From assembly GCA_003024175.1 (NCBI GenBank), contig MDYQ01000121.1, forward strand, positions 1 to 64,000: DNA of 64,000 nucleotides, written 5' to 3'. The notes beneath the pieces are model-generated. The model saw nothing but the letters and a program-made list of their open reading frames with translations. It had not been told where the DNA came from and did no database searches. Positions within the stretch are counted from its first letter, which is position 1. The number at the start of each line of letters is the position of its first letter. The translations under genes were made by a program, and so were the position numbers. Source of the stretch: Planoprotostelium fungivorum. Lineage: Eukaryota; Evosea; Variosea; Cavosteliida; Cavosteliaceae. Shown piece by piece: positions 1 to 10,129 of the stretch.

Positions 1-722
1 TCAACGGCAGTCTTATTTCCTCTCGTTCCCTATATCGCATGGCAGGTGTGCATCGTGATGATATCATCACATCGACTGATGATGGATGCAGCTCATCTAC
101 TACGTCATCGTTCAGATCGTAAGAAGGAAAAAGTTCAAAGCTGATCCCGAGCGTCTCACGAGTTTCATCTGGATGCAACGCGACGGAAAGAGCTTGATGT
201 GAGCATCTGTCTCGTTGTAGATGACTGACCCTCGCCAGTGGGAGGTGGATGAAAGTATTTGGACGCAAATACGAGATCTTCATGTTTGGCAGTGAGTGTC
301 TATCGATGATTTCCGTTGATCGACTTCAGTTTTACAACTGATCTTCACCTTCGTGGTGATGTTACCGATCCAATTATTGCATCACAGTTATGTTTTGCAC
401 ACGGGATTTGTCTTGAGTGAGTTCATCATCACCCACGTCTTCCATCATCTTCATCGACATCTCTTCATCCTCTTTCGTCATCGAGACTCATCTTGGAAGG
501 TATCCTGTTGTTATCCGCCTGGAACGGCTCTTCCTTCTATTTCGAAGTGTTCAGTAAGAGATACCAAGCTCAGTGAGTTCCTCTCTTCTCCATCATCACG
601 ACACATGATCTCACACGATGAACAGGTTGAAAGAATACGAACAAGAATGGCAAGTTGTATCGGAGGCCCTGAAGACTTCGAAGCGATCGGGAGAGTCTCC
701 TTACGTTGGACCTCCAAAGTAA
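1..722 (+). CDS. GPC1: Glycerophosphocholine acyltransferase, left-arm copy (3' part, cut by window start)
   Basis: This is the C-terminal part of a GPC1-family (DUF2838) acyltransferase, which acylates glycerophosphocholine at a membrane. It mirrors 15,228-15,970 of the complete copy on the other arm. Exons are 1-45, 92-198, 239-291, a fourth of about 90 nt ending at the donor near 418, then two more to the TAA at 720-722; introns are 40-75 nt. Readable stretches include the membrane segment QLIFTFVVMLPIQLLHHSYV and the tail SPYVGPPK. Compared with the right copy, the exon at 92-198 carries three silent substitutions and the intron at 46-91 lacks the AT expansion, so this is a separate genomic copy. 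Whether the gene is complete upstream cannot be told from this window. Confidence 0.85.
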
Positions 723-846
723 AATGTCCATCACATCAGACGTCATCCCATCATCGAGAGACGATGCTTCGACATCTAATCTCCATCACGGCTCATCACC
801 CCACGAGTCGAAATAAAAACGAAATAAATCACCATTTCGATCGACT

Positions 847-1827
847 TTATTGTGTGGCGGCCGCTGGGGGTGGCTCGGTTGGGGCAGCGGTCACTGGCTT
901 AGTCTTCTTCTTCTTAGTTGATGTTGTGAAATCAAAGCTGATGCCTTCGAAATCTGATGCATCGTGGACCTTGACAGTCACATAGACCTTCTTCCAATCC
1001 ACTTGCTTGATGACAAAACCTGATAGAGTCAACTTTGTGATCGAGATGAGATGATTCACCTTGCTTGTGTGATTGTTTCTTCTTTCCGTCGTAGTTGATC
1101 GTGTTGATCTGGACAATGTCCAACTTGTAGAGCTTCGTGAGATACTCCTCAATGTCTTTCTTTCCCATGTTGGGTCTCGTCTTGAAGACGAGCTCTCGGT
1201 ACTCCGGTCCTCTCTTGGACACTCTCACTCCGTCCTTGCGAACACACATCCACATGTTGGGGAAGAAGCTGTGATTACGGGGAACTTTGGGTGTGGTCAT
1301 GGTTTCTGGGGTGAGTGTGTAATCGGCAGGGAGTTTAGCTCGGATGGGCTCTGAGATGGTGTAAGTGAAAATGAAATCATAATTAGGATGGTCGATTTGA
1401 TGGTCTCACTTCTCGAAGGTGAACTGTGCTTGATCATGGGGATACCAAAGTAGTTGTTGTGTTTTGAGCGGGGTGAGGTACCCACAGCATCGATCAATTC
1501 GTTCGGTCTCGCGGCATATTCAGGGAAGAGATCTAAGATTCTCTCTCTGTGCCTCTGACGGTTCTGTGGCACTGTCAACGGCTTGAGCTTTCCCCATCGA
1601 TCCTTCTGTCTGGGAGGTAATGGTTTCTCAGGATGTTCTTTTCTCCATTGGACCCAATCTTTATCCTTGGGACTCTTCAGCTGAGGTCCATAGTAATTTC
1701 GAGAGAACGGGGTATTGAAGAGGACATCAGATCGGAGGCTGGTGGCTGGCGAGGACAGAAGAGGGACAGAAACGGGTGATCGAATACTGCACACTCTCAG
1801 TGAGCCATTGAAGAGTCTGGACTGCAT
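847..1827 (-). CDS. Mitochondrial large-subunit ribosomal protein uL23m, left-arm copy
   Basis: This copy has the same product as 14,123-15,103 on the other arm. Exons are 1410-1827, 1060-1350 and 847-1019, read downwards from ATG 1827 to the TAA at 847-849. The C-terminal half shows the L23 fold: PNMWMCV, the VFKTRPNMGKKDIEEYL helix, the LYKLDIVQINTINYDG strand and WKKVYVTV. The first 140 or so residues are a basic extension typical of mitochondrial versions, probably including a targeting peptide. The gene is divergent from the MYCBP homologue at 2,194, so the 366-nt gap is likely a shared promoter. It is convergent with GPC1 (stop 720-722). The two arms encode identical proteins. Confidence 0.85.
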
Positions 1828-2193
1828 CTGAGCGAATGTGATGATCTTCGAGATGGATCTCTTTGTAGAGAGAACTCGAAATTCAATAAAAATTTGGTAC
1901 TATTTTCGACAACTCAATCACTGCTGATACAAGCACTCTTGTTTCACTCTTCAATATCATCTGAACTCAGAATGATGAAGAAGGTTTGCGTACTTATGGA
2001 TGTCTTTATGATCTCATTCAGATGAGATACTGAACTCTATCCTTCGGTATTCAGTGAAATTGAAGACACCACGATCTTTCTCAACGTGAAGGTGTGTTGT
2101 GCTGCTCGGGAGGGTCTTCACAGCAATAAAAGTGAATAAAACTGTCCACAAAATAAATTGGGGTCATATTTTTAGTGATCCCATCCGAACATC
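1828..2193. other. Intergenic gap between divergent uL23m and MYCBP genes (left arm; mirror at 13,757-14,122)
   Basis: This 366-bp gap separates two divergent start codons and is therefore the likely bidirectional promoter. It is AT-rich near both ends (AATAAAAATTTGG close to uL23m, AATAAATTGGGG close to MYCBP). I see no open frame with coding character and no recognisable factor site. The mirror gap appears identical. Confidence 0.5.
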
Positions 2194-2608
2194 ATGCAGG
2201 TACGTTTCCATCTATGCGGACGAGAGCGCTCGATACTGATGAATGTAGGCAGTAGAGAAGGAAGAGTTTAGAAACTACCTTGAGAAATCGGGAGTCATAG
2301 ATGCCCTCACGAAAGGTGAGCCACTCACATTCTTCTGAACTATGTCTAAAGGATAACAGTTCTCGTCGGGTTATACGAAGAGCATGAAAAGCCCTCTGAT
2401 GCATTGGAGTGAGTCAAATCATTAGATTCGACTGCGATTTACATTTATTCTGATCGTGATTCGCAGTTGGATCAAGAAGCATCTCGGCAGCGTCATCGGA
2501 GTAGACATCGACGCATTGAAGAAGGAGAATGAAGACCTGAAGAAGGCTAATGCTGAGTTGACACAGAAGGTGGAGGAGCTGAACAAGAAGGTAAACGATA
2601 GAGCTTAA
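2194..2608 (+). CDS. MYCBP (AMY-1)-like coiled-coil protein, left-arm copy
   Basis: Four exons (2194-2199, 2249-2315, 2360-2408, 2467-2608) encode about 87 residues. The start is MQ followed by AVEKEEFRNYLEKSGVIDAL, then TKVLVGLYEEHEKPSDALDW and IKKHLGSV, ending in a leucine/lysine/glutamate coiled coil. The F-R-Y-L-E-K-S-G-V and L-Y-E-E-P-E-K-P-like blocks and the length match C-Myc-binding protein (AMY-1), a small helical adaptor. In other eukaryotes this family is tied to A-kinase anchoring and cilia as well as Myc. All splice joins keep one frame, using GT-AG introns of 44-58 nt. The first coding exon holds only ATGCAG. An identical copy lies on the minus strand at 13,342-13,756. Confidence 0.85.
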
Positions 2609-3148
2609 ATGAGCGATCTGAAAGGCATTCAGTTGACCCCCGCTTAAACTGGACTTGGATAAAACAATGTAAAACCGTCTCTTTTCTTTCATAGCTCTCA
2701 TTGAATGGAACAATGAGAGGGTCGGGCTGACCTAATGTGAAGCATGCGATGATGCCCCGAGTTACATGTCGAACTGACTGTGAGATTTCGCATCATGTGA
2801 AGATGGGCAGTGATTGGTTGTCGTTAGCGTCACATCCTCACGGCTACCACTTTCAGAACAAGCTACGCAGCAGGTGAGACTGCACGACAGTGCTTGCAGG
2901 TGACCAACCGTGACAGCATTTGATACGATCAGTCGCAACGACTTCTGCATCATGTTCGAGGCAACTCGCCCACTCATCAGCCTTCGATTCTCTATCCACC
3001 CCGACATGATATCTATAGCTCGACGGCATATACAGGGCGGCAGTTGCCTATCAGGGAGATATTTATCGTGTCTTCTAAGAAAATCCCCTCTCATTCCCCT
3101 GAATGCTCCATTGGTTCTTCCTTTCGCATCGGGTCATCATCACAAAAC
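2609..3148. other. Intergenic stretch with no recognised feature (left arm; mirror at 12,802-13,341)
   Basis: These 540 bp lie between the MYCBP homologue and the beta-helix gene, transcribed the same way. Short open frames on both strands show no domain or codon character. They should hold the 3' end of MYCBP and the promoter of the beta-helix gene. Nothing else was seen. Confidence 0.4.
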
Positions 3149-5266
3149 ATGGAGCGGCTCATCGTCTTCCTGACCCTAATCTCCCTCTCAGTGGGTTTAG
3201 TGATTCGGTTTTCAAACTCTTCGAGCCTCCAATCGAGTGAGTCGTACTGGATGATGGTAGAGTACATCTGAAAGGATATAGGTGTGGACGATGCGAGTCT
3301 CTCAAGCGGCTCTCACACTTTAGTCTTCAGTGCAGGGACGTATCGAGATCAGGATGTAATTCTAGCATCCCTGGGGTATATGGACATAATCATAACAAGC
3401 GATGGAGAAGTGGATTTGACGAACGTTCATCTTACCTTCAACTTCTTGGGGTGACAGGATCTGTAGCCTTCTCGACTCACTGCGTCAGGTCTGTTTCCAT
3501 CAGTAACATAACCTTCTCCAACTATAACACGACAACAACAACTGAATGCATAGACATCTCAAAGGCATCCTCCCTATCACTATCTGATGTTCAATTCTAT
3601 AACATTGGCACAAACATCACTTCTTGCAATGTCATATCGACAAACACATCAGACATGTCCATCTCCCTCTTTGGCTGTGCACTCTCTGACAGTCAGATTA
3701 ATGACCTGGGTGAGTCCTCGAGAGGATGCAGGATGGACCATAAACATACTCACACGCCACCAGTGAACAGCATCCTCTCTTCCAACCTCACTCTCGCCGT
3801 CGAGAACTGCACTTTCAACGATAATGGAGGCATGTATCGCTTCGGTCGATACTTCTACGCTCAAAGAATCGTCTATCGTTACATCCATCTCACGAGCAGC
3901 CGTTTCTTCCACAATCATGTGACCCATCCATCATCCGATCTCGCGTGTGCATTCTGATGTCTTCTCAGGGATTCAACCTCATCGGTCAAGCTCTCTCTCT
4001 CGTCGTGACTGATTGTGACTTTGTGGGAGCTTACTCCGTAAATTCTTCAGATTCCCTTCCTCTAACGGCACTATCTCCAGTCAACATCATACATGATTGC
4101 AGGTGAGCTGATGATGATGTCCACGACGATCATGATGAAGAGAGAGCTGACGGTGGTAAGGTTCTACGACACGGGATCGGCTGTTATCGGAGGATCACCC
4201 AATTACGACATGTACGTCGAAGTGTACAACTGCTCCTTTAGAGGTGGTTCCAACAGCCCCGCCGTCGACGTCGGCTATTATGCCGGAAACGCAGTGATGG
4301 TAAGTGTCAATCACGATCATGATGATCGCGATGATGACGACTATCAGACCCTCAATCTGTCGAGCTCCACCTTCGATGGCTATCGCCCACCGGCTGGATA
4401 TTCGACCGTAAATGTCAGGGGAATTTCAGTCGCAGACATCCAAGACTGTCACATCGACCGTACGATCGGTATGTAACATCGAAGATTCCGGCCCAAATCC
4501 GTGAGACTGAGTGACACAGGAGGAGGTATCATGCACGTGGCTAAACCTTACGGCAACAGCAGACTCAGCATCAGTCGCACTTTCGTTCACACTTCACCTT
4601 CAGGTGATACCACTCCTGTCAATGGACTCACCCCAGCTGCGGCTGCTGTCCTCATTTTCAATCAGCCCGCAGTGAGTTCCGTTCTTCGTGATGGTGATCA
4701 TCATCACGGGGATGATCACATCATCGACCTCATCTTTGGCTGACCTCTTTCAGGTGAAGATGTCTGACGTGATGATCTACGCGGACGATCCAATGAGAGC
4801 CATCGTAGCGAGTGTCGCCATCCAATTCAACAACGCCAGCACCTTCAACTCTTCATACAGTGAGTCATCTACAGTGGAGAACGAAGATTCACTTTCGTTC
4901 AGGTTTCAACATCGTATCCCCGGGATTCAATGTGGACCTCCCCACCTTGTCTCAGCTGACCTCCGATGGTGTCATACTACTGGATCCCCTCACAAACCTG
5001 ACGGTTCCCGCCAATTTTTACCCCCAAGTCATCTGCGATCAGAGTCCACAGAGGAGTGCCGTTCGAACACAAAACACTTATTCCTGCGTGAGTGGCCGTT
5101 GTAGAGAGAGACACTGATGGAAGGGTAGATGTCCATCGGACAGACGTTTCACGACCAATCGATGACTCCATCTTCGACGCGGGATTTCAAGTCGTTCGTC
5201 AATTCTGCCAGTCGACCAGTGTTGGGATGGTTCCTGGTGGTTGTGATGTTTTTCACGTTCTACTAG
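3149..5266 (+). CDS. Secreted parallel beta-helix surface protein with hydrophobic C-tail, left-arm copy
   Basis: The protein starts with a signal peptide (MERLIVFLTLISLSVGLVI). Repeated short strands rich in N, S, T and V follow (for example SVSISNITFSNYNT and LTLAVENCTFNDNGG), typical of right-handed beta-helix repeats with many N-glycosylation sequons. It ends at the stop 5,264-5,266 after PVLGWFLVVVMFFTFY, a hydrophobic tail that suggests a GPI signal or a terminal membrane anchor. About ten short introns can be read, several rich in GATG/CATC. One join is irregular: the frame through 3,284-3,450 and the frame from 3,451 differ by one base at a run of four G, in both arms. Either a cryptic intron or a true frameshift lies there. 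I recognise no specific function; cell-surface adhesion or recognition is a guess. Confidence 0.7.
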
Positions 5267-5389
5267 AAGATGTACACAGGAAATGAACTGATGGAGAGAA
5301 AAGATGCAGATAAATACGCGAAACGATGTTCATTGATGCTTCTTGTTGAACATGTAAATCACCACGATCGAGTTCGAACTTACATTTTC

Positions 5390-5606
5390 GTCGCCTATCG
5401 ACCAACTGACTGACAAGTCCTGAATGTGGTTGAACGTAACGACCAAAAGAGAATCCTCGTGCGAGCCCGATCATCTGTTGAGGCGTTCGGTCGTTCTTCT
5501 GGAGAACTCTATCACACACGATGCACCTCGTCTCATGTACCGTGATGAGAAGTACGATACTGCCGGGAAGAGCGGGCTACAGCATCGACGTTGTTCTGAG
5601 AGATGA
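5390..5606 (+). pseudogene. Fragment of a RUS/DUF647 gene, left-arm copy (degraded)
   Basis: This stretch matches the 3' part of the intact RUS gene (about 36,095-36,340) at roughly 75-80% by eye. The shared words include MYRDEKY and the codons for the GKPDH, RRPII and TP(H)DSPRL region. It lacks 15 nt present in the right-arm copy just before MYRDEKY, and it stops abruptly at 5,606 where the right arm carries on for about 185 bp of further RUS-like sequence. The reading frame is broken and no start or upstream exons are present. It is a dead DNA-level copy of one exon. Confidence 0.7.
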
Positions 5607-5795
5607 CAAGGGTAATCCAAAGCTATGGATGTATCTTTGACTGCAGCTGATATTTCGAATTCAGATCAGAGGATGTACCCTCTATAAGTATATAGACAAA
5701 CTCACAAACGACTCATATGACGGTGACACATCAATAATCGTTGACAAACATGATGTGGTTGCTGTAAGGTGTATTCTTGGTTTGATGAAGCCTTC

Positions 5796-6039
5796 GTCTC
5801 GAGCCTTTCTTTCAGTGTCATCCACTCCAAGCGCGTTTGTGAGGAGTGTGGAGACAAAAAATGACATTTCGGAGTACTTCAATTACACCCCGGGTCCGTT
5901 ACCCAACGTGAACAAGTCGTTGAAATATTATTTTAGTATCAACCTCCCGTGCGGAGACACTACCGCTTGTCATGTTGAGCATATTTGAGAAGATGGAGGT
6001 CGATGCAATTTTTTAGCCATTATTCAATAAATTATGGGT
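5796..6039 (-). repeat. Short repeat R1, left-arm copy
   Basis: This is one of three diverged copies of a sequence about 200 bp long (others at 9,713-9,915 and 37,531-37,735). In the plus orientation of the other copies it begins with ACCCATAATT, runs through an A-rich stretch, CGCACGGGAGRTTGACTA, a CCGCCTCTGGTA block and GGACCTGGGYTGG, and ends near CACTGAAAG. No coding frame or terminal repeat was seen. It may be a small dispersed element or a captured piece of an ankyrin-gene 3' region. Confidence 0.6.
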
Positions 6040-6117
6040 CCAATATCATGAAGCGAAATTTAACGGCAGCTTGAGATCGCAGATCGCACAACGGTACAAT
6101 TTCTGAAATCTTTCCGT

Positions 6118-6260
6118 GCAATCGCAATGCCGTTTCAAGCTCAGCCCGGGTCTGATTTCAGTTTTTCGTGGCGCTGATGGAGGAGATACCACAAGACCTC
6201 TGGAAGGACCCCTACCCGACCTCTTACCCATCGGCTTTACGTCGAGTGAATGGTGCCACT
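6118..6260 (+). pseudogene. 5' fragment of an F-box/ankyrin gene with its upstream sequence
   Basis: Bases 6,166-6,250 match the first codons of the F-box/ankyrin gene at 30,909-32,294, including the codons for EIPQDLW, then PLPDLLPIGFTSSEWCH. About 20 bp between DLWN and LPLPD are missing. The stretch before it (6,118-6,166) matches the promoter side of that gene (about 32,300-32,350) and also 9,596-9,645 in the right arm. The right arm lacks the coding part and holds unrelated sequence instead. The fragment is open for only a short distance and ends where palindrome sequence resumes (GCTTGACGATCACCGTCTCG). Confidence 0.75.
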
Positions 6261-6339
6261 ACTTCAGCTTGACGATCACCGTCTCGATGTACGGCCTCGA
6301 TCGAGTTGCTGCTCTGTAGAGATCTCTCCTGATCATTCA

Positions 6340-6556
6340 AACTGACCATTCATCGAATCTAATGATCATCAGACTACCCGTTGTAGACGCTGTTCTTTTA
6401 TTGTTTGTCTCTGATTATAGCTCTCCCTCCACCAAGTCCAGTCTCTTCAGCTGTCTCAAGTTCTCGACAAACTCTGTGGGCGACAATAGTGACGTTGTTC
6501 CTATCTCTCTTCAGCTCCCCTCCCTCGTCATCATCTTCTCACCGATGATGACCTCC
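6340..6556 (-). pseudogene. Duplicated 3' end of the Sec1/Munc18 gene
   Basis: This is the mirror copy of the last intron, last exon and 3' flank of the intact gene (9,210-9,400). The reverse strand still encodes the EFVENLRQLKRLDLVEGEL-like terminus, part of the preceding intron and the start of the exon before it. The match ends at 6,556, inside the VIIG codons, and unrelated sequence follows. It marks the inner boundary of the left arm. With no upstream exons it cannot make the protein. Confidence 0.8.
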
Positions 6557-7000
6557 CACCACGGCGAATGTTCGAAGAACTTGATTGAAGTTGGTCTCGT
6601 TACCATCAGTACACCTGAGAAATCTTATCTGTTTGTACATCATCAAGTGTTTCTATGCGGCCACCGTCGCATACCCTCTCCTGCGAGTCCTTCACTTTGG
6701 GGGGTAGTTCACGTTATCTTTGAGGAGATTTACGTGCACCGTCGTCCATTGATTGAAAAAGTGAGCTGTTGATCACATGATGCCTTTGATACGTCCCATC
6801 CTGGTTCCGCAAGTACTACGCACAGAAGCTGTTCATTATTGGTGGCAATGAGCGTGTAGACCCTCGGTGTGGATTCGGGCCGAGGTTTCAATGATATCTA
6901 TGGTAGTTGTAGTCTCTGAAAAGAAATGCCGTGTGGCGGCTCAAAGAAAACAGAAAACTCAACTAACGTCACACACACATACACAGCAACATGAGCTCAG
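6557..7000. other. Unique spacer DNA upstream of the Sec1 gene
   Basis: These 444 bp lie between the left-arm boundary and the Sec1 start codon and probably contain its promoter. A short frame near 6,820-6,890 reads KLFIIGGNERVDP, which resembles one Kelch blade, and TTGATCACATGATGC near 6,770 is also found at about 32,998 just upstream of the Kelch gene. These hints of another captured fragment are weak. Confidence 0.35.
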
Positions 7001-9346
7001 ATGGAGGATTCAACCTTCGTGAGGCCACTAAAGCGAGTGAGTGTTTTTAATGCTGACTCAAATCTGATTTTGGAAGGACTCATTCAGGATATGATTAAAT
7101 CGGTCAACACACCCAATGGACTGAAAGTCCTCGTGTTGAACGCAGAGAGTACGAAGATCATCTCAGCTGCTTGCAGAATGTTCGATATCATTGAAGAGGG
7201 AGTAACACGTGAGCTTCAGCTCCCCCTCCTCTGCTAACTCTATTTTCTCTAGTCGTAGAGCCTATCTATAATTCCAGGCAACCATTGGATAAGTTGGAGG
7301 CCATCTACTTCTTAACTCCCACAGACGAATCCATCGAACAATTTTGCAAAGATTTCTCTAATCCTTCCAAACCACAGTATGCTGCCGCTCACCTCTTTTT
7401 TACCAGACGTGAGTTACCAAATTGTGATTACCATTGACGGTAATGCAGCCATTTCTAACGACCAACTGGCCAAGATCAAAGCCTCTCCCGCTCTCAAATA
7501 CGTCAAGTCTCTCAAGGAGATCAACCTCGACTTTATCGGTAATCGATATCGTTTCCATCAACCATCCTCTGACGTTACTCTGCAGGTTACGAGGGAGCTG
7601 CCTTCCATTTGGACATGCCCCAAGCCTTCCACAACCTCTTCTCCCCTGACTCCTCTCACAGCGCCGACGAACAACATCTCATCGCCGATCGAGTGAGCCT
7701 CCATCTTCCCTCGCCAGACCCCATCTCATCCACGATGTCATCCATCATATCATTGACTCACGCACAGATCGTCACCATGTGTGCGACTCTGAAAGAGTAC
7801 CCAGTCATCCGCTACCAGGCGGGAAAAGACGGAGCCGCCGCAGGTCTCAGCCACAACCTCGCCCGACTCGTATCCGACAAGCTCGATCGCCTGATGCGAG
7901 GCAGCGAGGAGTTCAACAACTCGGTCAACCCCAACACGAGGTCCACTCTCATCATCGTCGACCGTTCCATCGATCCCATCGCCCCTCTCCTCCACGAGTT
8001 CACCTACCAGGCCATGATCCACGATCTCCTCCCCGTTGACTCTGACAAATTCTCTTACGAGACGACCAAGAACGATGGTTCGACCAACACCAAGCAGGTG
8101 AAGTTTTTCGGAATTTTCCGTCTACAACGGCTGACGACAAAAGGTGTTGTTGTCCGAATTGGACCCCCTGTGGGAGACTCTTCGACACATGCACATTGCT
8201 GAGACGATGAACTGGATTATTGACAACTTCAACTCTTTCGTCAAGGACAACAAGGCCAGCAAGTTGACTTCAGGAGTGAGCGGAAACATCGATGAAAAGT
8301 CTGACCGTAGAACAGAAGAAGGTGTCCAACTTGAAGGAGATGAGCGATGCCATGAAGGCCATGCCCCAGTACAAGGAGATGCTCGACAAGGTGAGACGAA
8401 GGGTGAAAATGGCGGGAACTGACCCCACCAGTACTCCCTCCACATCAACATGTCCCAGCAGTGCATGACCGTCTTCAATGAGAAGCACTTGGCCGATATC
8501 GCTGGATTAGAACAAGACATGGCCACTGGAGAAGACAGCGAGGGCAAGCCAGTCAAGAACATCATCAGCGGTCTCCCTCGCCTCCTCACCCTCCCCGAGG
8601 CAGAGCTTCCGTGAGTCATCCTCTCTCCTCCACGTCTGACCCAAACAGCCTCGACGACAAGCTGAGGCTGCTCATGCTGTACATCATCTCCCAGGAGGGC
8701 ATCAAAGATGCAGACCGTAAGAGGCTGATGGAGCTGGCCCACATTCCCCCCGTCCACCAATCTGCCATCGCCAACTTGCGTTTCTTAGGAGTCACCTTGA
8801 TGAAGGGAACGAAAGCGAAGAAGACTCAGAAGATGAAGGAGAAGAAGAAGAGCAAGCAGAGAACAGACGCTCCTCCCTACGAGCTCTCTCGTTACGTTCC
8901 CGCCCTGAAGGTGCTGGGACAAGAGGCCTTGGAGAACACGCTGGACACGAAGGACTATCCTTACCTCAAAGAGGACGCCGCTGCGGAGAAGAGCGCCTCT
9001 TCTGCCCCCAACAACTACCGAACGTCCACTCAGCCCAAGTGGGCCAACAAGGACAAGAGGAAGACGGTGAGTGATGTAGATGGGAGGGGGCTGAATCGAC
9101 CAGACGGCCACTTCTGCGGGTGGAAACCGACTCTTCCTGTTTGTGGCGGGAGGTGCGACCTTCTCTGAGCTGAGATCCGTCTACGAGCTGTCGGAGAAGT
9201 TCAAGAGGGAGGTCATCATCGGTGAGAGGATGAAGAGGGAAGGGAGCTGAAGAGAGATAGGAACAACGTCACTGTTGTCGCCCACAGAGTTTGTCGAGAA
9301 CTTGAGACAGCTGAAGAGACTGGACTTGGTGGAGGGAGAGCTATAA
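7001..9346 (+). CDS. Sec1/Munc18-family syntaxin-binding protein
   Basis: SM proteins clasp syntaxin and SNARE bundles to drive vesicle fusion, here most likely exocytosis. The start MEDSTFVRPLKR joins in frame across the first intron (7,037-7,087) to DMIKSVNTPNGLKVLVLNAE, the usual SM N-terminus. Next come IIEEGVT, LEAIYFLTPTDESI, LIIVDRSIDPIAPLLHEFTY (the SM signature), LRLLMLYIISQEGI and a final FVAGGATFSELRSVYELSEK block. It ends in LVEGEL at the TAA 9,344-9,346. About ten introns of 40-66 nt are present. The length near 600 residues is normal. Another ATG lies 10 nt upstream (6,991) in a different frame. The gene fills the palindrome spacer, and its last exon and part of the one before lie inside the right arm. 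Confidence 0.92.
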
Positions 9347-9712
9347 TCAGAGACAAACAATAAAAATACAACGTCTACAACGGGTAGTCCAATGATCATT
9401 AGATTCGTTGAATGACCAGGTTGAATGATCAGGAGAGATCACTACAGAGCAGCGACTCGATCGAGGCCGTACATCGAGACGGTGATCGATAAGCTGAAGG
9501 GAATGAGCGCCACACGAAACGACCCGTTCTTCCTTGTACAGCTTCGTAATAGAATCCAGTCGCTCATTTCGATCTTCATTTATTTGTCAACTGAAATCGG
9601 TCCCGGGCTGAGCTTGAAACGGCATTGCGATTGCACTGAAAGATTTCAGAAATTGCACCGTTGTGCGATCTGCGATCTCAAGCTGCTGTGAACTTTCGCT
9701 TCATGACATCGT
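9210..9712. repeat. Innermost right arm: Sec1 3' end plus diverged mirror of 6,040-6,556
   Basis: From 9,210 the sequence mirrors the left arm: Sec1 last exon and 3' flank, then CAACTCGATCGAGGCCGTAC. About 110 bp (9,490-9,590) have no left-arm partner, because the left arm carries the F-box fragment there. Then come the F-box-promoter-like stretch (9,596-9,645) and a segment shared with 6,045-6,115. The change of partner at each junction is sharp. Confidence 0.7.
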
Positions 9713-9915
9713 ACCCATAATTGATCTACTTTGCCAAAAAAATTGCATCGACCTCAATAGACTGTAAAAGCGTATGTGGTGCTGTCACCGCACGGGAGGT
9801 TGACTAAAATAGTTGTCAACGACTGCTCCGCCTCTGGTATTGGACCTGGGTTGGGCGTAGGTACTCCGAAGTCATTTTTTGACTCCACACTCCTCACACT
9901 GAAAGAAAGGCTCGA
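9713..9915 (+). repeat. Short repeat R1, right-arm copy
   Basis: This is the plus-oriented copy of the element described at 5,796-6,039. It starts at ACCCATAATTGATC and ends near CACTGAAAGAAAGG. It differs from the left copy by many substitutions and small indels, and from the third copy at 37,531 to a similar degree by eye, so the copies are not recent. Confidence 0.6.
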
Positions 9916-10129
9916 GACGAAGGCGTCATCAAACCAAGAATACACCTTACAGCAATCACAGCATGTTTGTCAACGGTTGTTGATGGTGTCACTGTGATGT
10001 GAGTCGTTTGTGAGTTTGTCTATAAACTTATAGAGGGTACATCCTATGATCAGAGTTCAAAATATCAGATGTAGTCAAAGAGACATCCATAGCTTTGATT
10101 CACCATTGTCGCTCTCTTCAAACAATATG

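Noticed and set aside
353-985. Long 210-codon plus-strand frame
   Set aside because: It runs through exons and introns of GPC1 and antisense into uL23m. Only short parts match the real GPC1 exons.
932-1300. Separate small gene for the MTTPKVPRN frame
   Set aside because: It is the second exon of uL23m read through the next intron, not a gene of its own.
6770-6890. A captured Kelch gene piece in the spacer
   Set aside because: Only one short blade-like word and 15 identical bases support it, and such GATCACATGATG words are common here. It is kept only as a remark.
8122-8760. 212-codon minus-strand frame opposite Sec1
   Set aside because: It is the shadow of conserved Sec1 exons on the other strand and shows no domain.
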